A DNA stretch of 7,744 nucleotides from Gammaproteobacteria bacterium (lineage in GTDB: Bacteria > Pseudomonadota > Gammaproteobacteria > Pseudomonadales > M0112): NCBI GenBank assembly GCA_006227085.1, contig SBFY01000049.1:1-7744 (forward strand), read 5' to 3'. Positions 1-6,487 of the stretch are shown in pieces (the first letter of the stretch is position 1; each line of letters opens with the position of its first letter). A program made the translations under genes and the position numbers. Below the pieces are notes generated by a model, which was not told the DNA's origin, made no database searches, and worked only from the letters and a program-made list of their open reading frames with translations.

Positions 1-1
1 C

Positions 2-1054
2 CTGAGTGATCACGAGATTGTCCAGTTCATCATGTCTGCCGGTTTCAGTACAGCCGAACAAGTGACCCAGATTTCCGGTCGTGGTGTGGGCATGGACGTT
101 GTTGCCAGCGAGATCAAGCAGCTTGGCGGCTCGATTGATATTCACACAGAAGCCGGCAAGGGTACGCGTTTTGAAATCCGGCTGCCATTCACCATGTCTG
201 TCAACCGTGCGTTGATGGTGGCGATTGGTGATGACCAGTATGCGATTCCGCTGACATCGATCGAGGGTATTGTCCGTGTCAGCCCCTATGAGCTGGAAGC
301 GTACTACCAGCCCGATGCTCCCTTGTTTGAATATGCCGGCGAACAATACCACCTGCGTTACCTCGGTAACTTGTTGCATACGCAGGATCGCCCGAACATG
401 GAAGGCTTTACCATGCCGTTGCCGGTATTGCTGGTGCGTGGCAGCGAGCACTCTGTTGCTATCCAGGTCGATCGCCTGTTGGGCAGCCGTGAAATCGTGG
501 TGAAAACACTGGGTCGCCAGTTCGGTATGGTGCAAGGGTTGTCAGGCGCTACCGTGCTGGGTGACGGTAGTGTGGTCGTGATCCTTGACTTGAACGCCAT
601 GATCCGTGGTGACTTCATCCGCGGCCAACGCCAGCAAATGGTTGAGGAAGAAATCGACGAGGTTGAAGATACTCGCGTGCGCACCGTCATGGTGGTGGAC
701 GATTCGGTGACCGTGCGCAAGGTCACTTCGCGCTTCCTTGAGCGGGAAGGTTACGAAGTCCGTACTGCCAAAGACGGTCTGGATGCGGTAACCCAGCTTC
801 AGGACTTTGTGCCGGATATCATGCTGCTGGATATTGAAATGCCTCGCATGGACGGCTTTGAAGTGGCCAGCCGTGTGAAGCATGAGAATCGCCTGAAAGG
901 TATCCCGATCATCATGATCACATCACGTACTGGCGAAAAACACCGTGAGCGTGCCATGTCAATTGGTGTTGAGCGCTATATGGGCAAGCCTTACCAGGAA
1001 GCCGAGTTGCTGGCGACCATCGAAGAGTTACTTGGGAAGAAAAAGAAGGCTTAA
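2..1054 (+). CDS. chpA: ChpA-type hybrid chemotaxis histidine kinase, C-terminal part (5' truncated by window edge)
   Basis: The reading frame is open from base 2, so the true start lies upstream; 350 residues are visible (numbered from base 2). Residues 1-60 are the end of a CheA HATPase domain, with the ATP-lid glycine motif GRGVGMDVV at about 26-34 and the box GKGTRFEIRLP at about 52-62. A CheW-like (P5) coupling domain follows at about 65-205. A C-terminal receiver spans about 227-345 and has all key residues: acidic pair D233/D234, phospho-acceptor D277 in LLDIEMP, T307 and K329. A CheA core ending in a receiver is the layout known for ChpA/PilL of the Pil-Chp system, which controls type IV pilus extension and twitching. 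The downstream chpB and chpC fit this. The protein would sit in cytoplasmic chemosensory arrays. The Hpt domains expected at the N-terminus are outside the window. A generic CheA hybrid is the alternative, but the gene order favours ChpA. Confidence 0.9.
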   Translation: MSDHEIVQFIMSAGFSTAEQVTQISGRGVGMDVVASEIKQLGGSIDIHTEAGKGTRFEIRLPFTMSVNRALMVAIGDDQYAIPLTSIEGIVRVSPYELEAYYQPDAPLFEYAGEQYHLRYLGNLLHTQDRPNMEGFTMPLPVLLVRGSEHSVAIQVDRLLGSREIVVKTLGRQFGMVQGLSGATVLGDGSVVVILDLNAMIRGDFIRGQRQQMVEEEIDEVEDTRVRTVMVVDDSVTVRKVTSRFLEREGYEVRTAKDGLDAVTQLQDFVPDIMLLDIEMPRMDGFEVASRVKHENRLKGIPIIMITSRTGEKHRERAMSIGVERYMGKPYQEAELLATIEELLGKKKKA

Positions 1055-1057
1055 CCC

Positions 1058-2032
1058 ATGAGTAATGCCCTGCATGTCATGCTGGTAGGGGAGTCCGCTG
1101 AACAGCTGGCCGCTATGCAGGAATTGTTCAAGGAGTATGGCCACCTGACCACGCAGGTGCTGGCCGAACAATTAAGCAGCGATGCCGTCCGCCAGCAGGC
1201 TGATCTGTGGGTGGTTGAGATCAGCGATGAAGACCGTGCGGTTGAGGCCATGGAATTGCTCATGGATTCTGTTGAGCGGCCAGTGGTGTTTGGTGAGGGG
1301 TTCCTGGTTGAAACGGGTGAGGATGCCTGGCGGCATCGCATGCTGGAGAAGCTGGATGAACTTGATGAGCAGGGTGAAATACACTGGTTGTCGGTGCCCT
1401 CTATCGTTGCTGGTGAAAAAGCACAGCCGCGATTGCAACAAGCCGTCAAACGCAGTGCCGCGCGTGCAGCCGAGCCCTATCATGTGTGGGTTCTCGCTGC
1501 TTCTACCGGTGGCCCGCATGCGGTAAAAGAATTCCTGGACCAGCTGCCATCTGGCCTGCCCGTGGCGTTTATTTACGTCCAGCACATCAATAAAGGCTTT
1601 GAAAAGCTGTTGGTTAAAGTGCTTGGTAAAGACAACAGTTTTCGCTTTAACTTGTGTGGTGAAGCGCCACTCAAGCATGGTCAGGTATCGATTGTTCCCG
1701 TTGAGCATCAAGTGCTATTCGGGGCTGATGGCCGTGTGGCAACCGTCAGTGAACCGTGGAGTGGTTTGTATTCTCCCTCCATTAATCGCGTGATGGAAAA
1801 CATTGCCGAAGTGTATGGCAAGCATATGGGCACAATCGTCTTTACTGGTATGGGTGATGATGGCAAGGCAGCATGTGCTGCTGTGCATGCGGCCGGTGGG
1901 CGGGTATGGGCACAGGATGCAGCGACCAGCACGATCTCCTCCATGCCGGATTCAGCCCGTGCGAGTGGGGCGGTTGAGTTGAGCGGCACACCCGCTGAAT
2001 TGGCACAAGCATTGGTTCGTGCGTGTGCGTAA
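1058..2032 (+). CDS. chpB: ChpB, CheB-like protein-glutamate methylesterase with degenerate receiver
   Basis: 324 residues, starting 3 bp after the chpA stop with a GAAGG ribosome site inside the end of chpA, so translation is probably coupled. The C-terminal half (about 142-320) is a CheB methylesterase domain. The catalytic Ser is S149 in AASTGGP, His is H176 in VQHINKG and Asp is D268 in FTGMGDDG. It would demethylate (and possibly deamidate) glutamates of the chemoreceptor PilJ, opposing a PilK-type methyltransferase. The N-terminal 110 residues have the place and rough length of a receiver, but its phosphorylation residues are not intact. The usual acidic pair is replaced by G11-E12, and the expected acceptor Asp aligns with E54 in ADLWVVEIS. 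Phospho-activation as in classical CheB therefore looks unlikely. Family assignment is strong; the name chpB rests on gene order between chpA and chpC. Confidence 0.87.
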   Translation: MSNALHVMLVGESAEQLAAMQELFKEYGHLTTQVLAEQLSSDAVRQQADLWVVEISDEDRAVEAMELLMDSVERPVVFGEGFLVETGEDAWRHRMLEKLDELDEQGEIHWLSVPSIVAGEKAQPRLQQAVKRSAARAAEPYHVWVLAASTGGPHAVKEFLDQLPSGLPVAFIYVQHINKGFEKLLVKVLGKDNSFRFNLCGEAPLKHGQVSIVPVEHQVLFGADGRVATVSEPWSGLYSPSINRVMENIAEVYGKHMGTIVFTGMGDDGKAACAAVHAAGGRVWAQDAATSTISSMPDSARASGAVELSGTPAELAQALVRACA

Positions 2033-2052
2033 TCATAGAGGAAAGCATTCAA

Positions 2053-2529
2053 ATGGCTAGTGATGCACAAGCACGTGAATTACCGAATGACCTGGCAACC
2101 CTGTTGGTGCCGGTCAGCAATGATGATTATTTGCTGTTGCCGGGTGTGACGGTGGCAGAAGTGATTCACTATGAAGAGCCGCAAGCGGTTGAAGGCAAGC
2201 CGGAATGGTTTCTCGGCATGTTGGAGTGGCGCACCAAGCAGATACCGATGGTGTCGTATGAAATCCTGAATGATCGCCCGTGTGAGCGCGGCCCTAACAT
2301 TCATATCGCCGTATTGAACGGCAGTGAAGATCCGGAAGCCATGCCGTTTTATGCGATCCTTACCCAAGCCACCCCAAGGTTGCTGCGGCTGATCAAGGAA
2401 GAAATTTCCGAAGACTCGCAGACGCCAACCGGGCCGATGGACGCCATGGCGGTGAAGGCCAGTGGTGAGCCGTGTCTGGTTCCGGATGTTGTGAAGATTG
2501 AAAAAGCCATCTGCAAACAATTGAAGTGA
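2053..2529 (+). CDS. chpC: ChpC, CheW-like adaptor protein
   Basis: 158 residues from ATG 2053, chosen because AGAGGAAAG at 2037-2045 is a good ribosome site at the right spacing. A GTG at 2023 would overlap chpB and add ten residues with no good ribosome site. The protein is a single small CheW-type beta-barrel domain. It has the hydrophobic strand LATLLVPVSNDDYLLLPG near the N-terminus, the EVIHY segment, and WFLGMLEWRTKQIPMVSYE at 52-70, which matches the G-x-x-x-W-R-x-x-x-I-P-V-v motif of CheW domains. CheW-like proteins link receptors to the kinase; ChpC is the second adaptor of the Pil-Chp system and lies next to chpAB. It has no membrane segment or signal. It is the last gene of the operon here, with a terminator 25 bp after its stop. 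No chpD or chpE homologue follows. Confidence 0.85.
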   Translation: MASDAQARELPNDLATLLVPVSNDDYLLLPGVTVAEVIHYEEPQAVEGKPEWFLGMLEWRTKQIPMVSYEILNDRPCERGPNIHIAVLNGSEDPEAMPFYAILTQATPRLLRLIKEEISEDSQTPTGPMDAMAVKASGEPCLVPDVVKIEKAICKQLK

Positions 2530-2554
2530 AATCGCTATACCACGTAGAGGCAAT

Positions 2555-2584
2555 AAAAAAACCGGGCCAAGGCCCGGTTTTTTT
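2555..2584. terminator. Bidirectional Rho-independent terminator between chpC and the lipoprotein gene
   Basis: The site is a perfectly symmetric element: seven A, the arm CCGGGCC (2562-2568), AA, the arm GGCCCGG (2571-2577), then seven T. The hairpin is GC-rich and followed by a U-tract in either direction. It starts 25 bp after the chpC stop on the + strand and 12 bp after the lipoprotein stop on the - strand, so one element should end both convergent transcripts. The 2-nt centre probably opens to a CAAG tetraloop. Confidence 0.93.
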
Positions 2585-2596
2585 ATTGGAAGAGGC

Positions 2597-3175
2597 TTAC
2601 TCTGCCATTTCCTCAACAGGTGCTTCTTCTGCGGCTTCATCAGCGGCGTCTTCCACAACCGTTTCTTCAGCAGCTTCTTCAACCGCTTCAACAGCCGGTG
2701 CGGCTACAGGGGCAGCAACGGGCGCCGGGGCAGGCGCTTCAACGGCCGGGGCCGGTGCCTCAGCAGGCTTAACCGGGGTCAGGCCTTTGTTGCGGTTCTT
2801 GACGGAGTCCTTCAGGTCAAAACCGGAAGCTTTCCACTCGCCAGCCTGTTCGGCGGTGAACTGCTCATCGCGCCAATCTTCAGCCATGTCGACGGTGAAA
2901 CCGGCTGTGCGCCAGGCACCGGCTTCATCCGGGCCAAACGATTCTTTTTTCCATGCCTTGGCGGCCATGGCATTGGGGACACCGTTAGCGCGCCACTGGC
3001 CAGCTTCTTCAGCATCGATGCCAGCTTTCTTGTAAGCCTGCGCTTCAGCTGCATCCACGCCCAAGGCGCGCCAAGCAGCGATCTGGTCTTCACCCATGCC
3101 TTCCCAGCTGGGGGCGGAACAGGCAGCAATAAAGGCAACGGCCACCAGGGCCAGCCAGGTTTTTGCAAATTTCAT
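2597..3175 (-). CDS. Small lipoprotein with 13-residue tandem repeats and acidic Ala/Pro/Glu-rich tail, function unknown
   Basis: 192 residues from the ATG at 3175; the start is set by AAGGAG six bases upstream and because it places the signal peptide at the terminus. Residues 1-18 are a lipoprotein signal with lipobox IAAC, so C19 would be lipidated. Ser at +2 predicts outer-membrane sorting. Residues about 34-120 are tandem repeats of the form W-[RK]-x-x-G-[VF]-x-x-x-x-A, with an aromatic residue at 35, 48 (Tyr), 61, 75, 88, 101 and 114. The spacing is 13, with one step of 14. Residues 134-160 are Pro/Ala-rich and 162-192 are strongly acidic (Glu/Ala). I recognise no named family. A short alpha-helical solenoid or a binding repeat in the periplasm or at the outer membrane is a guess; the acidic tail might bind cations or wall polymers. 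Its sequence bias also creates a long false open frame on the opposite strand. Confidence 0.85.
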   Translation of the reverse strand: MKFAKTWLALVAVAFIAACSAPSWEGMGEDQIAAWRALGVDAAEAQAYKKAGIDAEEAGQWRANGVPNAMAAKAWKKESFGPDEAGAWRTAGFTVDMAEDWRDEQFTAEQAGEWKASGFDLKDSVKNRNKGLTPVKPAEAPAPAVEAPAPAPVAAPVAAPAVEAVEEAAEETVVEDAADEAAEEAPVEEMAE

Positions 3176-3220
3176 AAATCTCTCCTTGGTGTGCGGAACA
3201 AGCATTCCGGCGAATATTTG

Positions 3221-3249
3221 ACCATATCGGTCCTGATTAGGCCAGACAA
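3221..3249 (-). promoter_or_regulatory. Candidate sigma-70 promoter for the repeat lipoprotein gene
   Basis: Read on the - strand, TTGTCT (3249-3244) and TATGGT (3226-3221) are separated by 17 bp. Each matches the consensus hexamer at 4 of 6 positions. This would start transcription near 3214 and give a leader of about 40 nt with the AAGGAG ribosome site. The hexamers are not strong, so the call is tentative. The -35 hexamer lies inside the left arm of the inverted repeat at 3242-3295. Confidence 0.4.
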
Positions 3250-3295
3250 TGGCCGGGATATTTGAGGTGGTAATACGCTCCCTCGGCCTGTCTGG
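3242..3295. repeat. Long imperfect inverted repeat in the divergent intergenic region
   Basis: CCAGACA (3242-3248) pairs with TGTCTGG (3289-3295). After a 2-nt AT bulge, GGCCG (3251-3255) pairs with CGGCC (3284-3288). One G-T and one G-C pair may extend the stem, leaving a loop of about 24 nt. There is no T-tract, so it is not a simple terminator. It could be an RNA hairpin in the leader of the + strand gene at 3376 or a DNA site; its role is unknown. A second small hairpin (GCCCC/GGGGC) lies at 3315-3328. Confidence 0.4.
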
Positions 3296-3375
3296 ATGTG
3301 CCTATGACCATTGTGCCCCCGTCGGGGCTGGTCTAGGCTGTGGCAGGTCAAACCAACATCAGAAAAGGGCCCCCC

Positions 3376-4455
3376 ATGCTGTCTTCAATGGACGATTACC
3401 CCCTGCACCAGATCAGCGACGTCATGCGTCATGTCGCCAATTCCGACCGCAATTTCTACGACCGTTACTATTTCAACCTGCATCACGCCAAGGACGATAT
3501 CTTCGTGGTGTTCGGCCTCGGCCAGTACCCGAACCTGGCGGTGCAGGATGCCTTCCTGCTGGTGCGTCATGGCAACACCCACCAGGTGATCCGCAGTTCA
3601 CGTCGATTGGGCGACCGCGCCGACATCAGCGTCGGCCCGCTCAGGGTGGAAGTGCTGGAGGGCCTGCACAAGCTGCGCGTGGTGTGTGAGCCGAATGAAT
3701 GGGGTATCACCATGGACGTGACCTGGACGGGCGAGCATTTCCCTTTCCTGGAACCGCGCCATTACATCCGTCGCCACGGTCGTACCTTGTTCGATACCAT
3801 GCGCTTTGCGCAATTGGGCCGCTGGCAGGGCACACTGACTGCCGGTGACAAGACCTGGACCATCATGCCGGATGAATGGATCGGTTCGCGCGACCGCAGC
3901 TGGGGCATTCGACCGGTCGGTGAGCCCGAACCGCAGGGTGTGCACACCGGCACGCCGTCCATGGAAGGCATGTGGAATTACTTCCCGGTGTTGTTTGACG
4001 ATTTCGCGCTGCTCTACATCGTCAATGAAACCAACAGCGGCGAGCGCACCATCGAAGAAGCGATGCGCGTGTGGAAAGACCCGGCACGCGAACCGGAATG
4101 GCTGGGGTCACCGGTGCACGAGCACCGCTTTGCCAATGCCATGCCATTCAAGGCCACCCTGCAGGAAGGTGTGGTGCATTTCCCCGATGCTCCGGGTGGC
4201 GCACTGACCCTGCGCGGCACACCGTTGTTGCAAACCTATGTGACGACCGGTACCGGTTACGGGTTGGAAGCGGACTGGCGACACGGTATGTGGCAGGGGG
4301 ACCTGGTCACGCAAGGCATCACGCTGGATGCCGCGAAAGATGACCAGTTCTGGGGCCTGGTCGAAAGCCCTGCCGTGTTTGATCTCAATGGCCAGAAAGG
4401 CGCTGGCATGATCGAGTTTGGCTTCTGGAGCCAATACGACAAGTACATGAAATAA
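3376..4455 (+). CDS. Uncharacterised DUF7064/DUF7065-like protein (beta-rich, lipocalin/CrtC-like fold suspected)
   Basis: 359 residues from ATG 3376, which has AAAGGG at suitable distance. A GTG at 3340 would add twelve residues and lacks a comparable site; ATG 3388 is a possible shorter start. There is no signal peptide or membrane segment, so it is likely cytoplasmic. The sequence is rich in Trp, aromatic and charged residues, as in large beta-barrels. The best landmark is GSRDRSWGIRP at 170-180, a motif I associate with DUF7064/7065 proteins of actinobacteria and gammaproteobacteria that live on hydrophobic substrates such as steroids. This is from memory, not a search. Other segments are YYFNLHHAKDDIFVVFGLG (31-49) and WNYFPVLFDDFALLYIVNE (200-218). 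Such folds resemble hydroxyneurosporene synthase-like lipocalin barrels, but no catalytic function can be assigned. It lies 9 bp upstream of the ecotin gene, so the two are probably co-transcribed. Its GC content appears higher than that of the sulfatase gene. Confidence 0.75.
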   Translation: MLSSMDDYPLHQISDVMRHVANSDRNFYDRYYFNLHHAKDDIFVVFGLGQYPNLAVQDAFLLVRHGNTHQVIRSSRRLGDRADISVGPLRVEVLEGLHKLRVVCEPNEWGITMDVTWTGEHFPFLEPRHYIRRHGRTLFDTMRFAQLGRWQGTLTAGDKTWTIMPDEWIGSRDRSWGIRPVGEPEPQGVHTGTPSMEGMWNYFPVLFDDFALLYIVNETNSGERTIEEAMRVWKDPAREPEWLGSPVHEHRFANAMPFKATLQEGVVHFPDAPGGALTLRGTPLLQTYVTTGTGYGLEADWRHGMWQGDLVTQGITLDAAKDDQFWGLVESPAVFDLNGQKGAGMIEFGFWSQYDKYMK

Positions 4456-4464
4456 GGAAATACC

Positions 4465-4941
4465 ATGAATCTCATCAAGCGCATTGCATTAGCCATCACG
4501 CTGCTGTGGTCAGTCACCGCCTGTGCCGTTAATGACAACCTGAAAGCCTTCCCGGCTGCGGAGAAAGGCCAAGTGCGCTATGTGCTGGAATTGCCGGAAG
4601 CGGCCGATGAAAGCGCACTGAAAGTGGAAATCATTGTCGGTAAAACCGGATTACTCGATGCCGCCAACCGGTATTTTTATGCTGGCCAGATTGAAGCGGT
4701 AAACATCGATGGCTGGGGCTATACACGCTATGTGGTGAAAGACCTGGGCCCAATGGCCGGCACCTTGATGGCCGTTGATCCTGCCGCACCCAAGGTCGAG
4801 CGGTTTATTACCTTGGGCGGTGAACCGTATTTGGTTCGCTACAACAGCAAGCTGCCGGTGGTCGTGTATGTGCCAGCAGGGACAGAAGTGAAATACCGGG
4901 TATGGCAGGCAGGGAGCCTTACCGACGTCATCAAGCGGTAA
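4465..4941 (+). CDS. eco: Ecotin-family serine protease inhibitor, cysteine-free core, possible lipoprotein
   Basis: 158 residues, close to the 162 of the E. coli ecotin precursor. Family evidence is the C-terminal block RYNSKLPVVVYVPAGTEVKY (125-144) followed by RVWQAG, and also DGWGYTRYVV (82-91) and the AEKG segment (32-35). All are close to E. coli ecotin as I recall it. Ecotins are periplasmic dimers that block trypsin-like and elastase-like serine proteases by a substrate-like loop. The aligned loop reads AGTLMAV, placing P1 at about L101 and P1' at M102 (E. coli has Met-Met). Both cysteines of the E. coli disulfide are absent: Ala replaces one near 66-67 and V104 the other. The only Cys is C20 in VTACA, which fits either a lipobox (lipidated C20) or a type I cut after ACA. 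The start has AAGGA overlapping the previous stop. It probably protects the cell from foreign or host proteases. Confidence 0.9.
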   Translation: MNLIKRIALAITLLWSVTACAVNDNLKAFPAAEKGQVRYVLELPEAADESALKVEIIVGKTGLLDAANRYFYAGQIEAVNIDGWGYTRYVVKDLGPMAGTLMAVDPAAPKVERFITLGGEPYLVRYNSKLPVVVYVPAGTEVKYRVWQAGSLTDVIKR

Positions 4942-4961
4942 GTCAGGAATGCCTGTTACCA

Positions 4962-4994
4962 CTTCCCGGCCTTGTTGCCATCAGGGCCGGGAAG
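4962..4994. terminator. GC-rich hairpin between convergent ecotin and sulfatase genes, possible terminator
   Basis: CTTCCCGGCC (4962-4971) and GGCCGGGAAG (4985-4994) form a perfect 10-bp inverted repeat with a 13-nt loop, 20 bp after the ecotin stop and 43 bp beyond the sulfatase stop. No T-tract follows on either strand, so it is not a canonical intrinsic terminator. It may still stop or stabilise the ends of both convergent transcripts. A smaller GTGAAA/TTTCAC hairpin (5002-5019) follows. Confidence 0.45.
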
Positions 4995-5037
4995 CTGCCG
5001 GGTGAAAATGGCCTTTCACACGGGTTGATTCAGGGAA

Positions 5038-6456
5038 TCATGGCATTTCATTTATTTCACCCTGGCTTTCCGGTAACACAACGCTGCTCATCAGCGTTGA
5101 CCGGGTCACGCCCATGATCGAATCGAATAACAACGGTGGCGTTGATTCTTTCGCCAAGGCTTCAGCGCGAGCTTTCAGGGCCTGTACGATTTCTGGATGC
5201 TTGTCAGCGATGTTGTTTTTCTCATAGGGGTCATTCCTGATGTCGAAAAGCTCAACCCGTGATGGCAACACCACTTTCCAGACAAGTTTCATGTCGCCTT
5301 GCCGTACTGATGAGCGGAATGGCTCGATACCATAGACGACTTCTGTGCGCGGCGAAGGCACTCCCTTGCTGATGGTAAACCATACATTCATGCCATCTAA
5401 TGGTTTGCTACGCTCGGTACTACCCCCTGCCAAATGCACCAATGTGGGATACATGTCGACCATATGTATGGGCTGGTCAATGACTGAACCCGCAGGGATT
5501 TTGCCCGGCCAGCTGGCAATGGATATGACGCGTGTCCCGCCTTCGTAGTAGGTGCCTTTGCCTTCGCGGTAATTGCCGTTATTGGCTGGTATTTCACCGC
5601 CAGACATATCAATTTCACCGGTGACCGCAGCAGAGCGCGGCCCACCATTGTCGCTTTGGTAGACAATCAGTGTGTTGTCACGCAAACCTTTTTTCTCAAG
5701 CTCATCCAATACCAGTCCGATTTGTGCATCCATGGCAGTTGTCATGGCGGCATAGGGCTTGCGGAATTTATCGGTGATATCCGGATATTGGTCCAGGTAT
5801 GACTGGGGAGTCTGGTAAGGTGCATGGGGTGCGGTAAAGGCGATGTACAGGAAGAACGGTTTTTTCCCGTCATGCTGGCGAATGTAGCGGACCGCATCAC
5901 TACCCAGCAACTCGGTGACGTAACCTTTTTCCTTGACCGGTTCATTGTTCCGGTACCAGTCCAGGGTGCCATGCGCGGAATGGGTGAAGTAGTCAATTTC
6001 ACCGAGCATGGGGCCGTACTGGTAATCAAAGCCGCGTTGCTTCGGCCAGAACTTCCGGTCAGCGTGCCCGAGGTGCCATTTGCCGATAATGGCAGTGGTA
6101 TAGCCGGCCTCCTTGAGTGCTTGTGGCAGTAGCCATTCATCGGTTGCAAGGCCATAACGTGCAGCAGAAAGAATCACGGCGGTTTGCAAGCCATATCGGT
6201 TAGGGTAGCGCCCTGTCATCAGCGAGGCGCGCGAGGGAGTGCACATGGAGGACGTATAAAATTGCTGCATTTCCACACCTTGGGCAGCAAGCTTGTCGAG
6301 GCTGGGGGTTTTGATATCCGAGCCATGAAAGCCCACATCCTTCCAGCCCTGGTCATCGGAGAGGATATAGATGATATTCGGCTTACCGGTTTGGCTGGCA
6401 AGGGCCGCACCTGCCCACAAGCTACACATGCACAAGGCCAGAATCAGGCGTTTCAT
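5038..6456 (-). CDS. Exported type I sulfatase (arylsulfatase family)
   Basis: 472 residues with a type I signal peptide (1-20, cut after ALA), so it acts in the periplasm or outside. It is a formylglycine-dependent sulfatase that hydrolyses sulfate esters. The signature CTPSR (72-76) contains C72, which is converted to formylglycine. The metal and active-site set is complete by eye: D34, D35, R76, K126 and H128 in GKWHLGH, H211 in APHAPY, D269 and N270 in SDNGG, and K300 in GKGTYYEGG. The length is typical of the family. The substrate cannot be told; sulfated polysaccharide or small aryl esters are possible. Its ribosome site AAAGGAA lies eight bases before the ATG. It follows tetR on the same strand with a 31-bp gap and is probably in its operon. 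Maturation needs a formylglycine-generating enzyme or anaerobic maturase, and none is in this window. Confidence 0.93.
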   Translation of the reverse strand: MKRLILALCMCSLWAGAALASQTGKPNIIYILSDDQGWKDVGFHGSDIKTPSLDKLAAQGVEMQQFYTSSMCTPSRASLMTGRYPNRYGLQTAVILSAARYGLATDEWLLPQALKEAGYTTAIIGKWHLGHADRKFWPKQRGFDYQYGPMLGEIDYFTHSAHGTLDWYRNNEPVKEKGYVTELLGSDAVRYIRQHDGKKPFFLYIAFTAPHAPYQTPQSYLDQYPDITDKFRKPYAAMTTAMDAQIGLVLDELEKKGLRDNTLIVYQSDNGGPRSAAVTGEIDMSGGEIPANNGNYREGKGTYYEGGTRVISIASWPGKIPAGSVIDQPIHMVDMYPTLVHLAGGSTERSKPLDGMNVWFTISKGVPSPRTEVVYGIEPFRSSVRQGDMKLVWKVVLPSRVELFDIRNDPYEKNNIADKHPEIVQALKARAEALAKESTPPLLFDSIMGVTRSTLMSSVVLPESQGEINEMP

Positions 6457-6487
6457 CGGGAAGGTTCCTTTTGATTTTCAGGTTGGG

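Noticed and set aside
2080..2691. - strand open frame over chpC
   Set aside because: It crosses the bidirectional terminator and is antisense to a clear CheW-family gene; no family resemblance was seen.
2526..3035. Long + strand open frame rich in Ala, Ser and Gly, opposite the lipoprotein gene
   Set aside because: It runs through the terminator and is the complement of the acidic Ala/Pro/Glu tail. The - strand frame has a good ribosome site, signal peptide and ordered repeats.
3218..3240. TTGACC at 3218-3223 as a -35 box for the + strand gene at 3376
   Set aside because: No acceptable -10 hexamer lies 16-18 bp downstream, so I did not call a promoter for this gene.
3249..3689. + strand open frame overlapping the start of the DUF gene
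   Set aside because: It is Arg/Pro-rich with no domain, and overlaps the much longer frame at 3376-4455 that has the conserved motif and ribosome site.
4962..5040. Cluster of small inverted repeats after the ecotin gene as a REP-like or mobile element
   Set aside because: The hairpins differ from one another in sequence and I saw no other copies in the window. A transcript-end structure is the simpler reading.
5824..6132. + strand open frames inside the sulfatase gene
   Set aside because: They are antisense to strongly conserved sulfatase motifs and have no ribosome site or recognisable domain.
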